Source: CADEFX01 sp963806735
Lineage (GTDB): Bacteria > Pseudomonadota > Alphaproteobacteria > Rhizobiales > Hyphomicrobiaceae
Reading direction: 5' to 3'
Length of the DNA stretch: 64,000 bases
NCBI GenBank assembly: GCA_963806735.1
Contig: CAWEBE010000059.1
Location: forward strand, 1-64,000
Shown here: one piece after another, positions 53,632-62,456 of the stretch
How positions within the stretch are numbered: the first letter of the stretch is position 1
Layout: every line of letters begins with the position of its first letter
The notes under the pieces: generated by a model
The model's database searches: none
Seen by the model: only the letters and a program-made list of their open reading frames with translations
Told to the model about the DNA's origin: nothing
Translations under genes and position numbers: made by a program

Positions 53632-55491
53632 CTACACTGGGAAGAAACCGAACCGGCCCGGTTCGTCTTCGTTGCCGGTGAAAAGCTCGGTTTCTGCCCA
53701 TTTATGGATATCGGGCGGTGGATCAATGTTGTCCAATACGATGAACTGCGCATCCTTCTCGAGTGAGGCCAAGTGCCGGAAGAAGTTCTCGCGCACCGGG
53801 CTCGCAGCGACCACCCTCTCATCAGCAGACAGAGGCCCCTTCTTCGATTTGATGGGATCGCGATACGCCAGGAGCGGCGTGTCTAGTATCAGAAATCCGG
53901 GATGGGGGAGATTGTTGCGCTGACAATACAGAAGAAGGCCCACCTTGAAGGCGGCATGCGTGAGCGCCCTCACACCCTTGCCGTTGAGCGTACGAAGTTT
54001 GCCGTTGATCTTGATGTCGTAAGTGTCTTCTTCGAACGTCACATCCGTTCCGCCCGGAAATCTCCACTGGTCGAGGACGGAGCCGACCAGCTTCCCGAAA
54101 TCGTACAGGGCCGTTGAAGGCGAAGCCAACGTCGGGAGGTCTTTCTTCGATTGTTTCATCGCCTCGTATTCTGCACGTTTCGCCACCAACGCGACCCTTT
54201 GCTCGACGAGCTGTGCAAGGCGTCTGGCAGCATCTCTGCTTGCGATTAGGTCACCCAGCGCAACCTCGTGTTCCTTGGCGGCAGGTAAGAGCTTGCCTAT
54301 CTCTGATGCCGCCGCTGCTAGCCCTTTCTCTGCAGCGGCGATCTTTGGACCAATGACGTTTCGCTCCGCTATCAGGTCTCCGACTGTTGCAGCGAGATCA
54401 TCCTGCAAACGCTTGATCTTCGCTATTTCCGCAATGGTCGAGGCCTTGATCTCCTCGATCATTTCCGTGCCATGTGCCTTCGTCTGAGCAGCCGCTGGGG
54501 CTCCGCACAGCGGACAATCGCGATCCTTGCCGAGCGTCAGCAGGAACCCCGCCTCCTCAAGCGCCTCCAATCGATCAATGTCGGAGTCATATACCGCCGC
54601 CAACTGGTCGAACCGACCCAGATGCGTGACAATGTCGTCGCGTCGTTCTCTCAGAACTTCGATCTCACGCGCTAGCCCGTGCTTACGCTCAAGATGTGCA
54701 TGAAGTGAACCTTCTGCCGCCTCCCAGAGTTGGCGCGCGTCCACCAGTCGGCTCTCTATGGCCGACGGATCAGTGTCCACTCCCAACGCCGCCGTTGCCC
54801 GGGCGATTTCCTCCTCCGTTGTCGTGATGATCTCGCTCAAAGCATCGATTTTTGCCGTCTTTGTCGTCTTGAACGCGGGAGCCGTCAGCGCTGCTTTTAT
54901 TGCTGCGTCATCATTGCCAGAAACGATGAGCCGGAAAACGCTTTGCTCCTTGGTGTCAGCCCGTTGCCCAGACGTTACGGGCGAATGCTCCGCCTGAATT
55001 GGAGTTTCCTTGACCAAGACGAGCGGCGCGATATCCCGGAATGACAAATTATCCGTAACCCCTGACTTGTTCTTTGCAATCCGTTTCCCCGTGAGACCGA
55101 TCTCGCTGAGCAGCAGATACGATAGGGTGTCGGTTTTATCCGCGCTATGCTTCGCTCCAAGTAGGGTAGCAGGCTCATCCTGGTTTCGCGCCTCGCGCAG
55201 ACCCTTGTGCAGCTCGAAATCGCCGCCCTTGGTTGACCGCGACAGGGTTATCTTTTCCCCCGATGGCAGTGTTAGTCCAAGCCAAGCCGTGTCGTAGTTC
55301 TCGCCTTCAGTTATTGCGGGTAGGCTGCCACCCGCGCCTCCAAGCATGAAATCTACCGCCTTCAGCGAATACGACTTGCCCGTGTTCGACGCGCCATAAA
55401 TGAAAGTTGGCCGTTGTTTGAACTTGAGCCTCGCGGTGTGCTGCCCGGGCCCGGTGAAGGCTATGTGGTGGAGGATGATGCGCTTGGTCAC
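53632..55491 (-). CDS. SMC/Rad50-like AAA ATPase of a candidate ABC-3C conflict system
   Basis: A 619-residue P-loop ATPase. After IILHHIAFTGPGQHTARLKF comes Walker A IYGASNTGKSYSLKAVDFML (residues 31-50). The middle is coiled coil with a zinc-hook-like CPLCG motif near residue 325, and a Walker B region is seen in HPGFLILDTPLLAYRD near residue 550. This layout matches the ATPase of ABC-three-component systems. It starts with GTG 55491, whose last two bases open the TGA stop of the upstream middle-component gene, so the two are translationally coupled. Intact, unlike its partner. Confidence 0.8.
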   Translation of the reverse strand: MTKRIILHHIAFTGPGQHTARLKFKQRPTFIYGASNTGKSYSLKAVDFMLGGAGGSLPAITEGENYDTAWLGLTLPSGEKITLSRSTKGGDFELHKGLREARNQDEPATLLGAKHSADKTDTLSYLLLSEIGLTGKRIAKNKSGVTDNLSFRDIAPLVLVKETPIQAEHSPVTSGQRADTKEQSVFRLIVSGNDDAAIKAALTAPAFKTTKTAKIDALSEIITTTEEEIARATAALGVDTDPSAIESRLVDARQLWEAAEGSLHAHLERKHGLAREIEVLRERRDDIVTHLGRFDQLAAVYDSDIDRLEALEEAGFLLTLGKDRDCPLCGAPAAAQTKAHGTEMIEEIKASTIAEIAKIKRLQDDLAATVGDLIAERNVIGPKIAAAEKGLAAAASEIGKLLPAAKEHEVALGDLIASRDAARRLAQLVEQRVALVAKRAEYEAMKQSKKDLPTLASPSTALYDFGKLVGSVLDQWRFPGGTDVTFEEDTYDIKINGKLRTLNGKGVRALTHAAFKVGLLLYCQRNNLPHPGFLILDTPLLAYRDPIKSKKGPLSADERVVAASPVRENFFRHLASLEKDAQFIVLDNIDPPPDIHKWAETELFTGNEDEPGRFGFFPV

Positions 55492-55982
55492 GCGCCCAAC
55501 CTCCTTTGCCCGCTGTCAGAGTGGTCAAACTCGATGCGCCATCGGCCGATCTTGGCGTCGACAAGCGTTTTCAGCTCGTCTGGCACCATCGCCTTGATGT
55601 GGTCCGCAAGCCAACGCGCACGCTCTTTCAGGTTTCGCGCATATTCCGTGCGCATGTTCTCTAGGACAGCGGAACCGTCGTCACTCGCCTTGTAAAGCAG
55701 GCCTCGCGGTCGTTCTGAATCTCGATCAGATGCTGGCGACGCATCAAAGTAAGCCCCTCCTCGATCACGTGCCTCCTGACCAGCAGCTCCTCGGTGCGAT
55801 GCGGGAGGTCAGGATGTAGGCTCTCTGGTCCGTCTATGGACAACGAGGTGGTCGAGCCAGGTCGGCTCTGAAAGGTCAAATGCCCGCGGATAGGCCGCGT
55901 CCAAGATCGCAAGGGCGCGTATCCCTGTCTCGAGGGGGCTGTTGAACAGCTGCGGTCCGGGACTGTCTACTTCTTCCGCCAC
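55488..55982 (-). pseudogene. ABC-3C middle component (MC2-like), two compensating frameshifts
   Basis: From GTG 55982: QLFNSPLETGIRALAILDAA, then YPRAFDLSEPTWLDHLVVH. A shift near 55835 leads to GPESLHPDLPHRTEELLVRR and HVIEEGLTLMRRQHLIEI. A second, opposite shift near 55705 leads to YKASDDGSAVLENMRTEYAR and LKERARWLADHIKAMVPDEL, ending TGA 55488. I recognise the NSPLETGxRxLxxLxAAYPRxFDLxxxxxxDHLVVH and SLHPxLPxRxxELLVRRxxIEEGLxLM pattern as a middle component of ABC-three-component systems. Restored length is about 164 residues. It overlaps the effector end and touches the ATPase start. As written it cannot be made in full. Confidence 0.75.
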
Positions 55983-56809
55983 GTCATTTTCCCGTCGTTT
56001 GCAAGGTGATGACAGTAACCCTGCTTTACCGTGACGCGCGCGTGTTGCCCGAGAGGCGCGCTTAGAACAAGTTTCCCCGCCTCCGTCATGACCGCATCGT
56101 GCCGACCAAGAGCGTCATCATAATTGTCTTCATGCGCCTTGTAGGTGGCTCCGTCTCTCGCGCCGTAGGCACCTACAAGCTCCGTGATGTAGCCAAGTTC
56201 CTCCGCCTGCACCTCTGCCGGCGCAGGCGTTTGTGGCGCAGGGCCGGGATCGGCGCCGAAGTGTCGATGCAGCACCAGCCGCACGTCGTCAGCTGCAAGC
56301 ATCTCTTCAAGCGAGATGCGCGTCACAAGGGAGAAGTCGTAGGCCTCGATGACCGTGCGTAACTTGGTATCGAGCGGAACGGTCTCCCCTTCAATGATGC
56401 TGGTGCCGCAGTATTTGTCCCACCCATCCATCAGCGCCTTTCTCAGCGGCTCCGGCTTGTCAACTAACCCTTCAAGGTCGCGACTGATCCCATGCGGCGC
56501 TACGAAATGGTAGCCTGTCGGGGTGGTGAATGCCCCAGTGGACGCGTGGTACAGAATCTTTCCGAGCTCAAACAGGCCATTGCCAAGAGGCAGTCGCCTG
56601 CGCGTGTATTGCTTGCACTGGTAATTATGCCACGGGCCTTCATGCCGCTTCTTCGTGAGGAACCCGACAACGTCGCGCCCGAGGTCTTTTGGGCCCGAGC
56701 ATGGCTTCACCTCGAAGTAGACGTTTTTCTTGAGGGCTACCCAATCCCGGGCGAAATGCTCAAGCTCCGCGTCGTCAAGAGCCAGCAACCGGCGCCGATA
56801 GTCACGCAT
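55967..56809 (-). CDS. ABC-3C effector with Mrr-like nuclease domain
   Basis: A 280-residue protein from ATG 56809 (a TTG at 56830 is in frame upstream). Residues 15-70 look like a PD-(D/E)xK nuclease: LEHFARDWVALKKNVYFEVK, LGRDVVGFLTKKRHEGPWHN and YQCKQY, with candidate metal/catalytic residues D46, Q64 and K66. The middle (ALMDGWDKYCGTSIIEGETV, YDFSLVTRISLEEMLAADDV) and the ending VKQGYCHHLANDGKMTWRKK resemble ABC-three-component effectors. The C-terminal domain seems shorter than I expect, with the part after YGARDGATYKAHEDNY abbreviated, so an internal deletion is possible. It is the promoter-proximal gene of the three. Confidence 0.7.
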   Translation of the reverse strand: MRDYRRRLLALDDAELEHFARDWVALKKNVYFEVKPCSGPKDLGRDVVGFLTKKRHEGPWHNYQCKQYTRRRLPLGNGLFELGKILYHASTGAFTTPTGYHFVAPHGISRDLEGLVDKPEPLRKALMDGWDKYCGTSIIEGETVPLDTKLRTVIEAYDFSLVTRISLEEMLAADDVRLVLHRHFGADPGPAPQTPAPAEVQAEELGYITELVGAYGARDGATYKAHEDNYDDALGRHDAVMTEAGKLVLSAPLGQHARVTVKQGYCHHLANDGKMTWRKK

Positions 56810-56949
56810 GAAAGCAGCGCACCGTTGCAATGAGGGCCGAACGCCAATGACACCAGCATGTAGACGACATTGTCGGATCGTCGCAGGTCAAGCTCTAACT
56901 GGTTCGCGCCAACTATTCCTGTTCAAAAACTTAGGGTCGTTGAAGCTGA

Positions 56950-57222
56950 TCATGAGAACAGGCGGGCGAGAACCATTCCGCCAACGTAGGTGGCGAGTAC
57001 AATTCCCGCATGCGCAGAACAGCGGCTGATGGCGATGATGGCCGCCCGCTACGCCACGGATTCATGTTGGCTGCGCACAGCGCCCTCCCGCAAATCCAGC
57101 CAAAGACTGATGGCAACTAGTGACGCGGCGGCAATCGGCATCCAGACCGGAGCCCCCATGTGGCCGAGCATCCAAGACACGGCGACCGCCATCATCCACA
57201 AAGCTTCGTGGTTGGTCTGCAT
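56950..57222 (-). pseudogene. Small two-helix membrane protein with in-frame amber codon
   Basis: ATG 57222 opens MQTNHEALWMMAVAVSWMLG, then HMGAPVWMPIAAASLVAISL and REGAVRSQHESVA, ending at TAG 57049-57051. The same frame continues RAAIIAISRCSAHAGIVLAT and YVGGMVLARLFS to a TGA at 56950-56952, giving a second hydrophobic helix. A CAG-to-TAG change would explain the stop. Read through, it is a 90-residue two-helix protein. Family not recognised; such proteins are common next to phage genes. Confidence 0.4.
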
Positions 57223-57247
57223 CGGAACAGCTCGCTCTGTAGTCTGA

Positions 57248-57418
57248 CTAGGTGATCTCCCGAAGCGCAAAAGTCGTTCCGTCACGCATCCAACAGCGAG
57301 GGCACTGGAAGTCTTCCCCGCGGCGAGCCTTGAAACTGAATAGGCGGGCGCGCAGGCGGTCCACCATGTGCTCGGTTAGGCGTTCCGCTTCGGCCTCCAA
57401 AGCCTTTTCAACACTCAT
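57248..57418 (-). CDS. 56-aa protein with CPRCW motif
   Basis: ATG 57418 to TAG 57248: MSVEKALEAEAERLTEHMVD, RLRARLFSFKARRGEDFQCP, RCWMRDGTTFALREIT. A helical N-terminus is followed by CPRCW, half of a zinc-ribbon-like site, so it might bind zinc or nucleic acid as a dimer. It is directly upstream of the small membrane protein (25-base gap), suggesting one transcript. Family not recognised. Confidence 0.5.
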   Translation of the reverse strand: MSVEKALEAEAERLTEHMVDRLRARLFSFKARRGEDFQCPRCWMRDGTTFALREIT

Positions 57419-57808
57419 GCTTGATGCGCCTTGTTGCGGTCGCGCTGGCAGAGCAGATCGTCAGCACGGAAAATGGCCCGCGCTGCACGCGGGCCAGTCC
57501 AATCCGTCAACCTAGAGGGCGGTGTTGGCCGCTGCCTCCGTCGATCACTCTACAGTCATCAAATTCATTCTCTCAACTCATAGCGTAGAGCGACCGCGCA
57601 GCAGATTCGCTTTGGCCGCATCAGCTTCGCATCGACCGCAACGACGACACGGAAGTACGCACATCAGCGCGACAGCAGAACGACATCCAGCTGCGCCTGA
57701 TGGCGCCAAGGCTGCTGCTCCGTACGTGCATCGTGCATCAAATTCGGTGGAGCAAGGCGGCGACGGCGGCGGGCCAAAGGGGGTGATCGTCCCTTGGCAG
57801 GAGCCGGG
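57419..57808. other. Intergenic, no recognisable gene
   Basis: About 390 bp between the small-gene pair and the third amidase. Frames on the + strand have no motif. Confidence 0.4.
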
Positions 57809-59164
57809 CTAGACTATCGGCGGCGTACGCAGGTGGTGGTCGGTGACCTTCTGGAATGCGTGTCCGAGACGCAGAACCATTGCCTCGTTGAACCAGGGAG
57901 ACGCGATCTGCATGCCAAGCGGCATGCCCTGGCTGTCGAATCCGCAGGGTATGGACAAGGCAGGCACGCCGGCGAATGGCCAGCAGAACGTGTAGCGGGT
58001 GATCTGCCGGATGGTGGCGAACCATGCGTCGCCCTGCAGACCTGCCTCTGCCGGCGGCGCTCCGAACGGCAACGTCGGTGATACTATGGCATCGACCTTG
58101 CCAAATACCTGCCGGAGCCGCTGTTTGAAGCTCTCGTTCCAGCGCAGGGCTGCCGCGTATTCGTGACCCCGCACGTGCTTGCCGAGCATGGCACGCGTAT
58201 AGACGTCGGGCCCGAACGCCTCCGGGATTTTCTCCAGCCGATCCTTGTGCAGGTTGTACGCGTCGGCCAGCACGACCTTGAAGGCGAGCAACTCGTGGCT
58301 CTTCTCGACGTCTCCAAGGTCGATATCCACAATCTTGGCGCCTTCAGAGCGAAAGGTTGCAAGCGCTTCCTCCATCGCCTCGTCGAGTTCCGGCGCGAGA
58401 TCGTCGAAGAACCAGCGCCGCTGAATGCCGATGCGCAGGCCGGCAATCGGCCGATCTATCTCGGCCATCACGTTGCCGACCGGCCGATCCTCGGACATCG
58501 GATCCTCAGGATCATGACCCGCGATGACGGCAAAGATGCGCGCGACGTCGGCCACCCGCCGGGCCATGGGACCAATGGTGTCGAACCATGCTGATACGGG
58601 CACCGACCCGCGGCAGGAGATGCGTCCAATCGAGGGCCGCAGACCGGCCACTCCGCAGAAGGCCGCGGGAATACGTATCGAGCCGCCCGTGTCGGAGCCG
58701 ATGGAGCCGGCGCACATGCCGGCGGCCAGGGAGGCGCCCGACCCACCACTCGAGCCGCCGGGAATGCGGCCCGTATCCCATGGATTGCGCACAGGACCGT
58801 AATGCGTGCTTTGGCTGGTCGGCCCAAACACCCATTCATGCAGATTGGCTTTGCCGACGATCACGGCGCCGGCCCGCTTCAGTCGCTCCACGATGAAGGC
58901 GTCGCGATTGGCCACGTTGCCGGCCAGGATTTTCGATCCGGCCGTCGTCGCAACACCGGCCACATCGACATTGTCTTTGATCGACATGGTCATGCCGGCC
59001 AGCAGGCCGCACCAGTCGCCTCTGGTCTGCCGGCGGTCGATATCGGCGGCAGCCGCCAGCGCCTCGTTCGCGGTCACCGTGAGCATGGCACGCGTGGACG
59101 GGTTCCAACGCTCGATGGCGTCCAGGGCGGCTCTTGTCGCCTCGCTTGCTGTTTGCGGTGGAAT
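57809..59164 (-). CDS. Amidase signature family hydrolase (third)
   Basis: An amidase with the full triad: Lys in MTMSIKDNVDVAG, cis-Ser in IPGGSSGGSGASLAAG and nucleophile in GSDTGGSIRIPA, followed by GLRPSIGRISCRGSVPVSA and the C-terminal FAGVPALSIPCGFDSQGMPL. It is only distantly similar to the pair at 5.6-8.7 kb. The N-terminus is unclear: the frame is open to 59269, but the best ribosome site (AGGAAAGGAGCAAGTCC) precedes an ATT codon at 59164 followed by PPQTASEATRAALDAIERWN. Either a non-standard ATT start is used, the base is an error for ATG, or the gene lost its first residues. The divergent phosphatase-like gene begins 270 bp away. Confidence 0.82.
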   Translation of the reverse strand: MPPQTASEATRAALDAIERWNPSTRAMLTVTANEALAAAADIDRRQTRGDWCGLLAGMTMSIKDNVDVAGVATTAGSKILAGNVANRDAFIVERLKRAGAVIVGKANLHEWVFGPTSQSTHYGPVRNPWDTGRIPGGSSGGSGASLAAGMCAGSIGSDTGGSIRIPAAFCGVAGLRPSIGRISCRGSVPVSAWFDTIGPMARRVADVARIFAVIAGHDPEDPMSEDRPVGNVMAEIDRPIAGLRIGIQRRWFFDDLAPELDEAMEEALATFRSEGAKIVDIDLGDVEKSHELLAFKVVLADAYNLHKDRLEKIPEAFGPDVYTRAMLGKHVRGHEYAAALRWNESFKQRLRQVFGKVDAIVSPTLPFGAPPAEAGLQGDAWFATIRQITRYTFCWPFAGVPALSIPCGFDSQGMPLGMQIASPWFNEAMVLRLGHAFQKVTDHHLRTPPIV

Positions 59165-59434
59165 GGACTTGCTCCTTTCCTCTTTCAGAAATTGTAGCCC
59201 TTGCGCCAGCCCATGTCCCAGGAGGAGTGTTGAACCCTTGCTGTACGGCAAACGTCGGATTGGTGCCAAAGCCCGGCTTTGCCCCTCACGTTCTTGTCCA
59301 CGCGCGGGCTGTTCGCGCGAGCTTGGCGACCGCCGTTGCTATGCTCCCCGCCGCTCAAATGCGATGATTCCGAAGTAACAGACCCACCGCCTCGGGACTT
59401 TCTAATCCGGTGCCATTGCCTGAGAGACCTGCCC

Positions 59435-60707
59435 ATGATCAACGATGCGGTATTGGAGCGCTTCCGACCGTTAGGCGATGGCCGACTGCTAAAGCCGATT
59501 TACGAGGACTACTCGTTCGCCAACATCCCAAACACCATCGAGTTCCTGTTGACCGGCGCGCAGCGCGGCCCCTTGCTGCCTGCTGACTGCTTCGGCGGCG
59601 CCTATCCGCGCCCGCAGAAGATCGTGCTCATCTTCCTCAATTCGTTCGGCTGGGAGTTCTGGCAGACCCACGGCAGTCGGTTCCGGGCGACGCGGCGTGT
59701 GGCAGAGAGAGGCACACTCACGCCGATCTCCGCCTTGTTTCCGAGCACTACTGCGGCTTCCGTGTCGACCATGAACCTGGGCGTGTTGCCTGCTGCGCAT
59801 GCGCTCTACGAGTGGAACATCTACATCCCCGCCTACGGCGAGGTCATTCAGTCGCTGGCCTTCTGCCCGCTCGGCCGCCACCCGCAGGACGCCTGCCGGG
59901 CCAAGGGCTACGATCCCGCGAGGCTATTGGAGGTGCACGAGACCGTGCACCAGCGGCTTGCGGCCAAAGGCGTGCGTTCGGTGCAGTTCGCACACCGTAG
60001 TTACGCGGGCTCGGCCTACAACACGGTTGCCAGCGTGGGCGCAAAGATTGTCCGTCACAGCACGATGGCCGAGGGGCTCGTGCAGCTCAAGGATGCGCTG
60101 GCCGCCACGACCGGAAAGGCGCTGCTCGCGTTCTACTGGGCAGCCATCGAACTCGATTGCGCATACGCACGGACCCGGCCCCACCTACCACGCTGCCGAG
60201 ATCGCCAGCTTTTGGCGCACCTTCGATGAGATCTTTTGCGAGGTGGAGAGCCCCGACACGCTCTATCTTTTCACGGCCGACCACGGTCACGTCTATGCGG
60301 ACGCAGAGGCGACGATCTATATCAACGAGCGCATCCCGGCGCTGGCCGATTGGCTGCCAATGAGCCCGACCGGCAATCCGATCTATCCCAACGGCTCCCC
60401 GCGCGATGCTTTTCTACACATGCGGTCGGAGCACGTCGGCGGGGCACTCCGCCTATTGCACCGGGAGCTTGAAGAGGTGGCGCTGATCCTTCCGATGGAA
60501 GAGGCGCTGGCCGAGGGACTGTTCGGCCCCGGCCCGATAGGTCCCGAGCTGCGGCGCCGCCTCGGCGACATCCTGATCCTTCCCTACCTCGGCAGCTTCA
60601 TCTGGTGGCGCGAGCCGGGCCGCCTGCAGAACGATTTCTACGGCCACCACGGCGGGCTCTCGCCGCAGGAGCTGATCACCGTGTTAGGCGCCGTCGACGC
60701 GTTGTGA
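59435..60707 (+). pseudogene. Alkaline-phosphatase-superfamily / type I phosphodiesterase-like protein, one frameshift
   Basis: About 424 residues. ATG 59435 gives NDAVLERFRPLGDGRLLKPI, YPRPQKIVLIFLNSFGWEFW (where family members usually have a metal-binding Asp and a Thr/Ser nucleophile: here NSFG), TPISALFPSTTAASVSTMNL and LAFYWAAIELDC. A shift near 60165 leads to HTHGPGPTYHAAEIASFWRT, the metal motif LFTADHGHVYAD and QNDFYGHHGGLSPQELITVL to 60707. The second half has DHGH and a final HHGGLSPxE, both typical of nucleotide pyrophosphatase/phosphodiesterase folds. The substitution at the first metal motif deserves a check. Confidence 0.78.
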
Positions 60708-60771
60708 GATGAGTTGGGGGAGAGAGTATGAGACACATCCAGCAGTTGCCAGCCGGCATGGTGCCAGGCGG

Positions 60772-62058
60772 CTAGCTGCGCGTCAGTCCCGCCGCTTTCA
60801 GTGCCGCTGCAATGATGCCACCGGGGTCGATCCTTCGTGAGCTATCCGGTTGGCCGGTCTTTTCCGGCATCGGTAGGCCCGCAGCCTTGAAGGCGGCGGC
60901 GATCACCGCGTTGGGGTCAAAGGCCGAAGACCCGTCGCGAGGTCCGTCATCGTTGTGAAGCGGTATGTCAGCTGCCGGCGCGTAATCGCGGACCGACAAT
61001 GCAGGGAGGCTGGGCGCAACATACATGCGACCAGTTGCTGACTGCGTCGCCAACTGGCGGCCTTCGGCCTCATCGAGCCCCCAGAACTGCGCGATTTGAG
61101 AGGTAGAGGAAAGGCCCGCTTCAAGGAAAAACGGGCCGGCCATGCCAAAACCATCTGCATCACCCGTGGCAAGTGGCACGCCATGCGCCATGCCGGCGAT
61201 GCTGTAGGCTTCAAGCCGAGTGTCGCCGTTTGCGTCCCTCCAGACGCGGCGGGTATGCCGCCCGATCTGCTCCTCGCTTGAGGCGCGTTCCGGCAGCTTC
61301 AGCACATCCAGCCACTGCCTGATGATGTGATCCCCGTTTGACGGCCGGACGACGGTGTCCGCCGTCCCATGCCATACCGATATCTTCGGCCATGGGGCCC
61401 GATGGCTGGAGGCACCGCGGACGTGATCACCTAGGGCGCGCGATGACGGCGTGCGTTCATTGAACATGGCCTCGAAGGCTTCCTGCACGGACGACGCGGA
61501 CCCGTAAGGCAGCCCGGCAATGATGGCGCCGCCGGCGAAAAGCTCCGGATAGGTTGCCAGCATGACGGATGCCATCGCGCCGCCGGCCGAGAGACCGGTC
61601 ACGAAGATGCGGCTGCGGTCGATGCCGAATGTCTCGACTGCTGTGGCAACCATCTGGCGGATGGACAGTGCCTCGCCGGTATCACGCGCGGTGTCGGCCG
61701 GCAGAAACCACGAGAAACAGTTCTTCGGATTATTCGCAGGCTGCTGCTCAGGGAAGATGAGGATGAAGCCAAGGCGATCCGCTAGATCAGACCACCCAGT
61801 TCCCTGATCATAAGACTCCGCTGTCTGGGTGCAGCCATGCAGCGCGACAACGAGGGGCGGCGATGGACCGACGTCGGCCGGAACGTAGGCATGCATGCGC
61901 AAATTGCCGGGGTTGCTCCCAAAGCTGGCGATCTCCCGCAGCCGACTGGGTCGCGCACCCGTCTTCGAAGCCGATTTTCCCGAGGCAGCTTTGAGGCGCT
62001 TTTCGAACAATTCGCGCAGCTTGCGCAGGCGGGAGAGCGAGAAGCCAAGGCCGGCCAT
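60772..62058 (-). CDS. PHB depolymerase family esterase (LpqC-like)
   Basis: A 428-residue alpha/beta hydrolase. GPSPPLVVALHGCTQTAESY carries the HGC oxyanion region, VTGLSAGGAMASVMLATYPE the nucleophile Ser157, ISVWHGTADTVVRPSNG the Asp, and SIAGMAHGVPL the His. The family includes esterases and poly(3-hydroxybutyrate) depolymerases. There is no signal peptide: the first 45 residues are basic and helical, so it acts inside the cell. The C-terminus has two copies of an 18-residue unit (DPNAVIAAAFKAAGLPMP and DPGGIIAAALKAAGLTRS), of unknown role. Intact and probably monocistronic. Confidence 0.88.
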   Translation of the reverse strand: MAGLGFSLSRLRKLRELFEKRLKAASGKSASKTGARPSRLREIASFGSNPGNLRMHAYVPADVGPSPPLVVALHGCTQTAESYDQGTGWSDLADRLGFILIFPEQQPANNPKNCFSWFLPADTARDTGEALSIRQMVATAVETFGIDRSRIFVTGLSAGGAMASVMLATYPELFAGGAIIAGLPYGSASSVQEAFEAMFNERTPSSRALGDHVRGASSHRAPWPKISVWHGTADTVVRPSNGDHIIRQWLDVLKLPERASSEEQIGRHTRRVWRDANGDTRLEAYSIAGMAHGVPLATGDADGFGMAGPFFLEAGLSSTSQIAQFWGLDEAEGRQLATQSATGRMYVAPSLPALSVRDYAPAADIPLHNDDGPRDGSSAFDPNAVIAAAFKAAGLPMPEKTGQPDSSRRIDPGGIIAAALKAAGLTRS

Positions 62059-62210
62059 TTGCGCATCCTTTTGCGTTGCAGCAATTTATGCTGCAATGCG
62101 ATATGGCCGTTCAAGCTAACAAATCAAGGGTTGCGAGGGCGGGGCCGAATGTCGGCCACCAAGAACGCCTCACGTGAGGTCCCAAAAGCCGCCCACTGCT
62201 TGCATGGCGC

Positions 62211-62456
62211 TTACATCTGTGCGGGGGCAGGGTCGTCGAGGAGGGTGGCGAAGCCGATAGTGATCAAGGTAATGCCTTCGGTGTCTTGGTCGAGATTGGA
62301 GCGCTGGGCTGTAGCGTCGAACATGCCAAGGCAGTACCCCAGGACCCAAACATTCTTGAGGGCATCGCGGGCGTCCGTAGATGCGAGCGACAGCTGCGTT
62401 TGAATCGCAACTGCAACGGGGTCGGATAGATCAGTTAGGCGTTTGATATCTGACAT
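62211..62456 (-). CDS. Small hypothetical protein, 81 aa
   Basis: ATG 62456 follows TTGGAGATTTCC. The protein reads MSDIKRLTDLSDPVAVAIQT, QLSLASTDARDALKNVWVLG, YCLGMFDATAQRSNLDQDTE and GITLITIGFATLLDDPAPAQ. It is mildly acidic and helical, with no recognised family. The ribosome site and composition support a real gene. Confidence 0.5.
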   Translation of the reverse strand: MSDIKRLTDLSDPVAVAIQTQLSLASTDARDALKNVWVLGYCLGMFDATAQRSNLDQDTEGITLITIGFATLLDDPAPAQM

